A DNA stretch of 64,000 bases, taken from Thermanaerovibrio velox DSM 12556. GTDB taxonomy: Bacteria > Synergistota > Synergistia > Synergistales > Synergistaceae. Location: the NCBI RefSeq assembly GCF_000237825.1, contig NZ_CM001377.1, positions 930,001 through 994,000 of the forward strand. The letters run 5' to 3'. Shown one piece after another: positions 53,625-61,158 of this stretch (the first letter of the stretch is position 1; every line of letters begins with the position of its first letter). The notes under the pieces are model-generated. The model was not told the origin of the DNA. It saw nothing but the letters and a program-made list of their open reading frames with translations, and made no database searches. The position numbers were made by a program, and so were the translations under genes.

Positions 53625-54239
53625 TCAATCCATCTTATCAGTGACGCATGTATCAATCAGCCATTGAGCAAGCCGTGACTTAAGCTCCGAAAGGCCAAAA
53701 CCAGTTGAGGCCGAAACCAAAAAGGGCCCAACCTGACACCTGAAACCCTCCTTAACGTATCTGTCTAGGGTGGCCTTCCTCTTAGAGCCGCTTATCTTGT
53801 CTGCCTTAGTGAAAACAACCCCCACAGGCAGACCTATACCCTCTAAATACCCTTCCATCTGACGATCATTCTCTAGAAAACCATGCCTAAAGTCCACCAG
53901 ATGTAGCACCAAAGACATCCTAGCGGATGAGAAATAACGCTCTATGGTCTTCTTCCACAGATCTCTCTCCTCGCCGCTCCGAGAGGCAAAGCCGTATCCT
54001 GGAAGATCCACCAAGACAAACGGGGGTTCTCCGTGAACCTTAAAGAAATTTATGCTCCTCGTCTTCCCCGGGGTCTTGCTAACCTTGGCAAGCTTTGCGC
54101 CTATCATGGCGTTTATAAGACTTGACTTCCCAACGTTCGACCGCCCTACCATCACCACCTCGGGCAAAGAATAACGAGGTATCTGATCATACCGATAGGC
54201 GCATCCAATTAAATTAGCCCGCCATAACATTACACTCAT
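53625..54239 (-). CDS. engB: Ribosome biogenesis GTPase EngB/YsxC
   Basis: This 204-residue GTPase takes part in 50S subunit assembly. G1 is GRSNVGKSSL, G3 is DLPGYGFA, G4 is TKADK and the C-terminal LVSASTGFGL supplies G5. The ATG overlaps the lon stop (ATGA). The order lon-engB is common in Firmicutes and Synergistota-like genomes. A second ATG three codons in is also a possible start. Confidence 0.95.
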   Translation of the reverse strand: MSVMLWRANLIGCAYRYDQIPRYSLPEVVMVGRSNVGKSSLINAMIGAKLAKVSKTPGKTRSINFFKVHGEPPFVLVDLPGYGFASRSGEERDLWKKTIERYFSSARMSLVLHLVDFRHGFLENDRQMEGYLEGIGLPVGVVFTKADKISGSKRKATLDRYVKEGFRCQVGPFLVSASTGFGLSELKSRLAQWLIDTCVTDKMD

Positions 54240-56611
54240 TCCCCCATGAGGATAGGGAAAACCTCATCCATGGATGATACGAAGTGAAACGTCAATCCCC
54301 GTTTAGCCCACTCCGGCATCTCCTCAACATCTGGTCTGTTTGCGGCTGGAAGTACGACCTCTTTTATCCCATGGCGCTTTGCGGCCAAGCACTTCTCTCG
54401 GATACCTCCAACCGCCAGTACAGCTCCCCTCAGGGTTATCTCTCCGGTCACAGCCACATCGGTCCTGACCGCTGTTCCCCTCACGGCAGAACATATAGCC
54501 AAAGCCAAAGCCACCCCCGCAGATGGGCCGTCCTTAGGGATTGCCCCTTCCGGTACGTGAACGTGCAAATCCACCTGATCCCACTTAACGTCCCCCATTT
54601 TTAAAGAAAGGGCGTTAGACCTAAGGAACCCAACCGCAGCCTGTGCGGATTCCCGCATTATATCCCCAAGATTCCCAGTGAAGGAGACGCTCCCCTTGCC
54701 CATCATAGAAGCCGCCTCTATGAGCAACACGTCCCCCCCCGACTCAGTCCAAGCGAGCCCCACCACGGTGCCAACAGATCCTTCCTTAGGTATCGACGCA
54801 TCGTATCCCCTAGGTGCACCAAGGAACTTAACCAAAGAACCGGGGACGATCTTGGGAGGTTTTACGACCTTACCCTCTTCAGACGCGGACACCATGTAAT
54901 ACGCTATCTTCCTGGCTATCTTGGACAACTGGCGATCCAGGTTCCTAACCCCTGCTTCCCTGGTATAATCGGAGATCACCTTGGAGATGGCCCCCCTGGT
55001 TATCGATACCCCATAGCCGCTAAGACCATTCTCCTTGAGTATCCTTGGCCATAGGTGTTTCTCCGCTATGTTTACCTTTTCCTCAAGCACATAACCCGGG
55101 ATGCTTATGACCTCCATCCTGTCCAATAGCGGCTTAGGAATCGAATGATGGTCATTGGCGGTGGTTATGAACATGACCCGGCTGAGATCAAAGGGCACCT
55201 CCAAAAAATGATCAGAAAACCCTTGATTTTGCTCCGGGTCCAAAACCTCCAAAAGAGCCGCCGATGGATCCCCTCGAAAGTCAGTCCCAAGCTTATCGAT
55301 CTCGTCCATAAGCATAACCGGGTTCTTAACCCCAGCCTGTCTTATCTTCTGGATTATCCTGCCTGGGAGAGCCCCCACGTAAGTCCGCCGATGTCCTCGA
55401 ATCTCTGCCTCATCCCTAACACCACCCAAGGACATGCTGACGAACTTGCGGTTGAGTGCCCTTGCTATAGACCTAGCCAAAGATGTCTTGCCAACACCTG
55501 GGGGGCCAACAAAGCAAAGCACCTGAGCCCTCGTGTCACCACCCGCCAACTTCCTAACCGCCAAGAACTCTATTATCCTGTCCTTTACCTCTTTAAGACC
55601 GTAATGATCTTCATCTAATACGCTCTTTGAAACCCCTATCTCCAACCTGTCCTTGGTCTGGTTGCTCCAAGGAAGCGCAAGCAGCCAATCGAGATATGTC
55701 CTTGATACCGTAGCCTCTGCAGATGTGGGCGGCATCTTCGAAAGCCTGTCAAGCTCATAGCGGGCCTTCTCCTTGGCCTCCTTGGGCATCCTCGCCCGAT
55801 CTATCTTGGCCCTGTACTCCTCTACCTCCGCAACCCCATCAGAACTGCCAAGTTCCTCCTGTATCGCTTTAAGCTGTTCCCGGAGGTAATACTCCCGGTG
55901 TCCACGCTCCATCTCCCGGCGAACCCTCTCATGGATACTGTGCTCCATTTCAAGAAGCTCGTTCTCCTTGATGAGCAGTTTCAGCTCACCCCTGAGTCTT
56001 TCATTAACAGATGTTGCCTCTAGGAGCAGCTGCTTCTCCGCCACAGCCACCAAAAGGTGTGACGCCACAAGGTCTGCCACCCGTTCTGCCGATTCCTCCG
56101 AAAGAGGGGCAAAGACCTCCGCGGGCACCTTAGGATGAAGTCCCACGTAACGCTCAAACTGTTCAAGCACGGATCGCCTTAAAGGCTCGGTCTCTTCATC
56201 CTCCTCTACCTGGTAATCTACTGGTGAAACCTGGGCTGTTATCATATCCTCCCCAACCGCGAAGGACTCAACCCTGGCCACATGATCTCCCTGTACCAAT
56301 ACCTTAAGGGTTCCATCTGGAACCTTAAGCATCTGGAGTATGGTACATACCGTCCCTACTCCAAACAGATCATCCGCCTTGGGGTCCTCCAGCTTAAGAT
56401 CCTTCTGAGCAACCACCAATATGGTCCTGTCTTTTCCCACCGCGCTCTCAATGGCCTTCAAGGACTTAGGACGGCCTACGAAAAGGGGAGTTACTATACC
56501 GGGAAATATCACCATATCCCTTACCGGGAGCACCGGCAAGGTAAGGGCTTCCGGCGCCTCAACGGCGTCCCCACCCAAATCAAGCTCTAAACCCAAAGAA
56601 GTATCCTCCAT
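54236..56611 (-). CDS. lon: ATP-dependent protease Lon
   Basis: This 791-residue Lon has the N-terminal substrate-recognition domain (LPVLPVRDMVIFPGIVTPLFVGR region), an AAA+ domain with Walker A GPPGVGKTS near residue 370, and the C-terminal peptidase domain. The catalytic Ser is in KDGPSAGVALA near residue 695 and the Lys is about 43 residues later. It degrades misfolded and short-lived proteins. The ATG overlaps the clpX stop by one base, coupling the two. Confidence 0.97.
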   Translation of the reverse strand: MEDTSLGLELDLGGDAVEAPEALTLPVLPVRDMVIFPGIVTPLFVGRPKSLKAIESAVGKDRTILVVAQKDLKLEDPKADDLFGVGTVCTILQMLKVPDGTLKVLVQGDHVARVESFAVGEDMITAQVSPVDYQVEEDEETEPLRRSVLEQFERYVGLHPKVPAEVFAPLSEESAERVADLVASHLLVAVAEKQLLLEATSVNERLRGELKLLIKENELLEMEHSIHERVRREMERGHREYYLREQLKAIQEELGSSDGVAEVEEYRAKIDRARMPKEAKEKARYELDRLSKMPPTSAEATVSRTYLDWLLALPWSNQTKDRLEIGVSKSVLDEDHYGLKEVKDRIIEFLAVRKLAGGDTRAQVLCFVGPPGVGKTSLARSIARALNRKFVSMSLGGVRDEAEIRGHRRTYVGALPGRIIQKIRQAGVKNPVMLMDEIDKLGTDFRGDPSAALLEVLDPEQNQGFSDHFLEVPFDLSRVMFITTANDHHSIPKPLLDRMEVISIPGYVLEEKVNIAEKHLWPRILKENGLSGYGVSITRGAISKVISDYTREAGVRNLDRQLSKIARKIAYYMVSASEEGKVVKPPKIVPGSLVKFLGAPRGYDASIPKEGSVGTVVGLAWTESGGDVLLIEAASMMGKGSVSFTGNLGDIMRESAQAAVGFLRSNALSLKMGDVKWDQVDLHVHVPEGAIPKDGPSAGVALALAICSAVRGTAVRTDVAVTGEITLRGAVLAVGGIREKCLAAKRHGIKEVVLPAANRPDVEEMPEWAKRGLTFHFVSSMDEVFPILMGE

Positions 56612-57900
56612 TAAGCTACCTCCTGATCATCCCTGGGATAAAATTCAGGAGATCCTTCTCCTAAAACAACCTTATCGTTTATAAGCACCTTGCCAACCCT
56701 AGACGCCCTGGAAGGCATTTCATACATGAGATCCAACATTATGGACTCCATTATCGACCTAAGAGCCCTGGCACCAGTCTTCCTCTCAAGGGCCTTGCGG
56801 GCGATAGCTCTAATCGCGTCCTGGGTGAACTCCAAAGACACCTTGTCCATCTCAAATATCCGCTGATACTGCTTTATAAGCGCGTTGCGAGGTTCCTGGA
56901 GTATTCTGATCAATGCCTCCTCATCCAGTGATTCCAAGGGCACTATAACGGGCAAACGTCCGACAAACTCGGGTATGAACCCATAGGTTATAAGGTCATC
57001 CGCTATCAGGTCCTTGTAGAGAGAGTTCCTCTTGTCCAGATCCTTAGCGGACGCCACATCCCCACCAAAACCTATGACCTTTTTGTTGGTCCGACGGGCA
57101 ATGATAGGCTCTAAACCATCAAACGCTCCACCACATATGAACAGTATGTTCTTCGTGTCCACCTGAATGAAATCTTGGTTGGGATGTTTCCTTCCACCCT
57201 TCGGAGGAACATTGGCCACCGTACCCTCCAATATCCTTAGAAGGGCCTGCTGAACCCCTTCACCGGAAACATCCCTGGTTATCGATGGGGATTCAGATTT
57301 TCTGGATATCTTATCTATCTCATCTATGTAGATTATGCCCCTTTCTGCGGCCTTTACGTCATAGTCCGCCGCCTGCAGAAGACGCACCAAGATGTTTTCC
57401 ACGTCCTCCCCCACATACCCAGCCTCCGTAAGGGTTGTGGCATCAGCTATGGCGAAAGGCACCTTCAGGAGCCTTGCCAGCGTCTGGGCCAACAAGGTCT
57501 TTCCAGAGCCTGTGGGGCCAACCAGCAAGACGTTGCTCTTTGGAAGCTCCACGTCCTCCTCATCTGGGGCGGAGGTTATTCGGCGGTAGTGGTTGTAAAC
57601 CGCCACGGAAAGAACCTTCTTAGCCTGATCCTGACCTATTACATATTGGTCAAGAAATGACTTTATCTCGTCAGGTCTTGGTATCTTGTCCAATCCCAAG
57701 GGCTCTTTCCCATCTCTTAGGCTTGGAGCTCCAGATACATGCTCATCGTTAAGTATTGTATTGCACAGGTTGATACACTCATTGCATATATAAACTCCCG
57801 GGCCGGCTATGAGCTTAGCTACCTCGTCCTGCCCCTTCCCACAGAACGAACAGCGCACCCTTCTCCTCTTGCCCCCAAGGTCATCACTCTCGTTGAACAT
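56611..57900 (-). CDS. clpX: ClpXP unfoldase subunit ClpX
   Basis: This 429-residue AAA+ unfoldase delivers substrates to ClpP. The N-terminal zinc finger uses [11 protein letters not shown] and CNECINLC, Walker A is GPTGSGKT, Walker B is [10 protein letters not shown], and the IGF-type ClpP-binding loop reads VIGFGGD. The ATG at 57900 follows AGAGGTGA. It is followed directly by lon, and a terminator-like hairpin separates it from clpP, so it may have its own promoter in the 57901-57975 gap. Confidence 0.97.
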   Translation of the reverse strand: MFNESDDLGGKRRRVRCSFCGKGQDEVAKLIAGPGVYICNECINLCNTILNDEHVSGAPSLRDGKEPLGLDKIPRPDEIKSFLDQYVIGQDQAKKVLSVAVYNHYRRITSAPDEEDVELPKSNVLLVGPTGSGKTLLAQTLARLLKVPFAIADATTLTEAGYVGEDVENILVRLLQAADYDVKAAERGIIYIDEIDKISRKSESPSITRDVSGEGVQQALLRILEGTVANVPPKGGRKHPNQDFIQVDTKNILFICGGAFDGLEPIIARRTNKKVIGFGGDVASAKDLDKRNSLYKDLIADDLITYGFIPEFVGRLPVIVPLESLDEEALIRILQEPRNALIKQYQRIFEMDKVSLEFTQDAIRAIARKALERKTGARALRSIMESIMLDLMYEMPSRASRVGKVLINDKVVLGEGSPEFYPRDDQEVA

Positions 57901-57936
57901 ATCTTCACCTCTGTTTATGCGTATTTTTATCCCCCG

Positions 57937-57951
57937 TAGTAGGTCCTACTA
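57937..57951. promoter_or_regulatory. 15-bp palindrome upstream of clpX
   Basis: TAGTAGG-T-CCTACTA is a perfect palindrome with a single central base, 37 bases before the clpX ATG. It is not a CIRCE element. An operator for a repressor of clpX-lon-engB is possible. No clear -35/-10 pair could be assigned beside it. Confidence 0.5.
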
Positions 57952-57975
57952 GGTTCGCACGGATAATCACATATT

Positions 57976-58010
57976 ACAACAAATGGAGAGGGTCCAAAGA
58001 CCCCCTCCAT
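57976..58010 (-). terminator. Probable terminator between clpP and clpX
   Basis: On the minus strand ATGGAG pairs with CTCCAT and, after a single mismatch, GGGTC with GACCC, around a short loop. TTTGTTGTAAT follows. The tail is not a clean T-run, so termination may be partial. Confidence 0.6.
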
Positions 58011-58036
58011 CATAGCAGGCCTCAGCGGACAACAGA

Positions 58037-58621
58037 CTAGCGCTTCTCTATCACCTTGTCCACTATGCCATAGGCACAAGCTTCATCGGCGGACATGAAG
58101 AAATCACGATCGGTATCCCTGGCAATCCTCTCCAGGGGTTGCCCGGTATGATTGGATAGAATCGAGTTGAGGATCTCCTTAACCCGCAGTATCTCCCTGG
58201 CCTGAATCTCGATATCCGATGCCTGCCCCTGAGCTCCGCCCAACGGCTGATGAATCATTATCCTCGAATGGGGCAAGGAGATCCTCTTACCCCTCTCCCC
58301 TGCAGCGAGCAACACCGCCGCCATGCTGGCTGCTTGCCCGGTGCAGATGGTGGAAACAGGACATTTAATATATTGCATGGTATCGTAAATGGCCAAACCA
58401 GCAGTAACAACCCCCCCGGGGCTGTTTATGTAAAGGTATACATCCTTATCGGGATCCTCGCTCTCGAGGAACAACAACTGAGCCACCACGAGGTTGGCCA
58501 GGTGGTCATCTATCTCCTGACCAATAAATATTATCCTATCCTTAAGCAGGCGGCTATATATATCGTAGGATCTTTCTCCCCTGCCCGTCTGTTCTATAAC
58601 ATAAGGGATCAGATAAGACAA
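58037..58621 (-). CDS. clpP: ATP-dependent Clp protease proteolytic subunit
   Basis: ClpP (194 residues from my chosen start) is the self-compartmentalised serine protease partner of ClpX. The catalytic Ser99 lies in [11 protein letters not shown], His124 in [11 protein letters not shown], and the Asp in RDTDRDFFM. The frame starts at GTG 58639. AGAGGAGGAA lies between that codon and TTG 58621, so TTG 58621 is the start and gives the classic [20 protein letters not shown]-type N-terminus. It follows tig by 52 bases. Confidence 0.95.
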   Translation of the reverse strand: MSYLIPYVIEQTGRGERSYDIYSRLLKDRIIFIGQEIDDHLANLVVAQLLFLESEDPDKDVYLYINSPGGVVTAGLAIYDTMQYIKCPVSTICTGQAASMAAVLLAAGERGKRISLPHSRIMIHQPLGGAQGQASDIEIQAREILRVKEILNSILSNHTGQPLERIARDTDRDFFMSADEACAYGIVDKVIEKR

Positions 58622-58673
58622 CGGGATTCCTCCTCTCACCCCTAAACCAAGACTCCCAATCCACTAAAAGGTC

Positions 58674-60002
58674 TTAGGCTTGGGGCACCTCTTCTATCTT
58701 TATATTAGACATCAGCCAATCCAAAGTCTTCCTCTTCCTTATGGAGCTGGCCATCTCATCGAGCCTGGAGCGATTTGAGGCTAGGAATGAACGGAACTTA
58801 GCCTCTTCAATCCCAACGCTGGCAGAGACCCTTCGTATCTCTTCCTCCAGATCCTCAGGGGCAACTTCTATACCCTCCCTATCCGCCAACGCCCAGAGAA
58901 CGAGCTCCTTCTTTATGAGATCCCTGGCCCGCGCCAACATCTCCTCCCCAAGCTTCTCCTCATCAGTGCCAGACTCCTTGAGGAAATCCTCCCACTCCTT
59001 GCCAGTCTGCCTCTTTACTCGGTCCTTTTCCTGAGACAGCAGATGATCCCTTTCCCTCAGGGCCATTTCCTCAGGGACCTCCACTTCACAGGCATCGCAG
59101 AGCGCCTGAAGCGCCGCGGTCCTAGCCGCATCCTCGGAACGGGCGGCTAAACTCCTTTCAATACCCTCCCGAATCGCCTTCCGCAGCTCCTCCGCGGTCT
59201 TGCACTCCCCACGAGATACTCGCTCCGCAAGTTCATCGGTCAACTCCGGGATAACTACCTTCATTAAGCCCCGTATGGACATGGCGTACCGCACGACCTT
59301 CCCAGCCACCTTCGGGTTGTTATAGCCCTCGTCAACCCGTATGTCCACAGAGACCTCATCTCCAACGGATTTACCCACCAGGGCATCAACGATGTCAGGC
59401 CTTATAGAAGGATTGGACAGCTCCACTTTGGTAATCTGAGAGTCCTCCAGCTTCTCTCCCAGCTCATCCCCATCCAAAACCCATGAGCTGTAAAGCACCT
59501 CCACGACGTCTTCGGAGGTTATGGGCCTTTCTTCCACTACCGGCTCATGGGTAGCGTTGGCCTCTAAAATACGGCCTATCTCCTCCTGAACCATCTCATC
59601 GGTCACGGAGAATACCGGCTTCTCCACGGAAAGGGAGGCTATGTCAGGGAAATGCACCTCGGGCCGCAGGGAGAAAGTAAACTCCATCTCCAACGGCTCC
59701 CCTTCTTCCACCTTGCCAAGCTTAACCTTAGGATCCTCCATAAGGGTGAGATCATACTCCTGGATGATATCTCCCATCACCCGGGGAAGGATCTGGTCCA
59801 CCGCCTCTTCATATATGGCCCCCTTCCCCAGGAACAGCTCCAAGGTCTTGCGGGGGACATGGCCCTTACGAAATCCCTTAAGGTTGACCTTCTTGGAGAG
59901 ATCTCTCACCGCAGCAGATACGGTCTTGGAGAAAGAATCAGCATCCACCACAGCCTTGATCACCAGCTTGTTCTTATCCTGCGAGATTATCTCGGATTTC
60001 AA
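58674..60002 (-). CDS. tig: Trigger factor
   Basis: This 442-residue ribosome-bound chaperone and prolyl isomerase meets nascent chains at the exit tunnel. The signature ribosome-docking loop GFRKGHVPRKTLE is at about residues 43-55. A PPIase-like middle (about 145-240, ITSEDVVEVLYSSW) and a long helical C-terminal domain follow. TTG 60002 is preferred over TTG 60011 because AAAGGGG lies nine bases before it and it gives the usual MKSEIISQ start. It heads the tig-clpP group, as in most bacteria. Confidence 0.94.
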   Translation of the reverse strand: MKSEIISQDKNKLVIKAVVDADSFSKTVSAAVRDLSKKVNLKGFRKGHVPRKTLELFLGKGAIYEEAVDQILPRVMGDIIQEYDLTLMEDPKVKLGKVEEGEPLEMEFTFSLRPEVHFPDIASLSVEKPVFSVTDEMVQEEIGRILEANATHEPVVEERPITSEDVVEVLYSSWVLDGDELGEKLEDSQITKVELSNPSIRPDIVDALVGKSVGDEVSVDIRVDEGYNNPKVAGKVVRYAMSIRGLMKVVIPELTDELAERVSRGECKTAEELRKAIREGIERSLAARSEDAARTAALQALCDACEVEVPEEMALRERDHLLSQEKDRVKRQTGKEWEDFLKESGTDEEKLGEEMLARARDLIKKELVLWALADREGIEVAPEDLEEEIRRVSASVGIEEAKFRSFLASNRSRLDEMASSIRKRKTLDWLMSNIKIEEVPQA

Positions 60003-60056
60003 CCAACACAACCCCTTTCAGCCCTATACCCGCATGGTATTTGAAGGACAACGGTC

Positions 60057-60065
60057 AGTATAACA
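60057..60065 (-). promoter_or_regulatory. Extended -10 promoter for tig
   Basis: On the minus strand TGTTATACT fits TGN plus a TATACT -10 box. Transcription would start near 60050, about 48 bases before the tig start. No convincing -35 is visible. Confidence 0.5.
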
Positions 60066-60133
60066 CAGCAAACCCCAAAAGGGCACGGCATACCTTAACC
60101 CAGATTGGGCGGACACCGGGCCAGCATAGCAAT

Positions 60134-60156
60134 AATGCCGCCCCAAGGGCGGCATT
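60134..60156 (-). terminator. Hairpin terminator after tRNA-Val
   Basis: A perfect ten-base-pair stem (AATGCCGCCC / GGGCGGCATT) with a three-base loop lies 12 bases past the tRNA 3' end. Only a weak ATTATTG tail follows on the minus strand, so it could also act as an RNA-processing hairpin. Confidence 0.65.
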
Positions 60157-60168
60157 ACTCTCTAAAGA

Positions 60169-60243
60169 TGGTGGGTGGTAGAGGATTCGAACCTCTGACC
60201 TCCTCCGCGTCAAGGAGGCGTTCTACCCCTGAACTAACCACCC
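60169..60243 (-). tRNA. tRNA-Val(GAC)
   Basis: The minus strand folds into a complete cloverleaf of 75 bases including an encoded CCA. It has a GGGTGGT/ACCACCC acceptor, a GTTC/GAAC D-stem, an anticodon stem CCTCC/GGAGG with loop TTGACGC (anticodon GAC, valine), a five-base variable loop, and an AGAGG/CCTCT T-arm with TTCGAAT. It has its own consensus promoter and a hairpin behind it. Confidence 0.96.
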
Positions 60244-60253
60244 AACGAGCGGC

Positions 60254-60282
60254 ATTCTACAGATTTTAGCTGGATCTGTCAA
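60254..60282 (-). promoter_or_regulatory. Consensus promoter for tRNA-Val
   Basis: On the minus strand a perfect TTGACA (60282-60277) and a TAGAAT (60259-60254) are spaced by 17 bases, placing the start about seven bases before the mature tRNA 5' end. Confidence 0.85.
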
Positions 60283-60292
60283 CACATGAGAG

Positions 60293-61081
60293 CTAGGAAG
60301 TAAAATTCCCCCTAAACCACTCGTACATCGCCAACGCAGCGGCAACGCTCACGTTGAGCGATCCCGTCTCCCCAATCATGGGAATTCTAAGCACTTCGTC
60401 ACAAGAAGTCGCCACTACCCTTCCAAGCCCCTTGCCCTCGGACCCCACCACCAAGGCCATCCTCCTCGGCATGGGCGATTCGAAGATGGACCTCTCACCA
60501 TTCGCCTCTATCCCAATAACCCAAAGCCCAAGTCGATCCTTTATATCTCTTATCGCCTGGGATACATTACCGATCATAACTATTGGCATTCTAAGGGCCG
60601 CTCCGGCACTGCATTTTACCACCGTACCAGTAGGGAGTGCCCCCCTCCTTGAGGGGGTGAGCACCGCAAACATCCCCACAGCCTCAGCAGTCCTTATCAT
60701 GGCCCCCAGGTTATGAGGATCTTCCACATGGTCTAAAATCAGGATGTTCAAGGGCTTTGAAGGATCCGATGACATAACCATGGAGATCAGGTCTTCCATG
60801 CTCAGCATCTTAACCGGCGATACTCGAGCCACAAAGCCCTGATGAGCAGAAGACCCTGCTATGCGGTCCAAGGCCTCAGGATCAAGTTCTTGGAACGGGA
60901 TCCCCTTCTTTTGACAAAGTCCAACTATCTTATCCCTAAATGGATCACTCCTGCCCTTGGACTTCGACATGTATAATTTAAGACATCCTCCATCCCCCTC
61001 CAATAGGGATAGCACTGGATTTTTCCCATATATCACATCAGCCACGTCTTCTTCGAAGGAACCAGGGACCCTTCGCTTCAA
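60293..61081 (-). CDS. rlmB: SpoU-family 23S rRNA 2'-O-methyltransferase (RlmB/TrmH type)
   Basis: This 262-residue knotted methyltransferase has an N-terminal L30e-like substrate domain (VIYGKNPVLSLLEGD) and the SpoU domain. The latter shows LDHVEDPHNLGAMIRTAEA, ALVVGSEGKGLGR and IPMIGETGSLNVSVAAALAMYE, the trefoil-knot SAM-binding motifs. RlmB methylates G2251 of 23S rRNA; a related TrmH-type target cannot be excluded. The start is TTG at 61081 after GGGAGTGG. It follows uvrA by 77 bases. Confidence 0.92.
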   Translation of the reverse strand: MKRRVPGSFEEDVADVIYGKNPVLSLLEGDGGCLKLYMSKSKGRSDPFRDKIVGLCQKKGIPFQELDPEALDRIAGSSAHQGFVARVSPVKMLSMEDLISMVMSSDPSKPLNILILDHVEDPHNLGAMIRTAEAVGMFAVLTPSRRGALPTGTVVKCSAGAALRMPIVMIGNVSQAIRDIKDRLGLWVIGIEANGERSIFESPMPRRMALVVGSEGKGLGRVVATSCDEVLRIPMIGETGSLNVSVAAALAMYEWFRGNFTS

Positions 61082-61158
61082 TTAAACACCACTCCCATCG
61101 TCTTCCATCCTCACAGGCAGGGATTGCATCTCCTCCACACCATCACCAGCTAACCCCC

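Noticed and set aside
58622-58673. A CIRCE or CtsR-type heat-shock operator before clpP.
   Set aside because: No CIRCE inverted repeat or tandem heptad was found in the short gap.
61085-61140. A 15-codon frame with a GGAGGAG in front, between uvrA and rlmB.
   Set aside because: The ribosome site touches the ATG, the peptide has no biased composition and no terminator follows, so it lacks the signs of a real leader.
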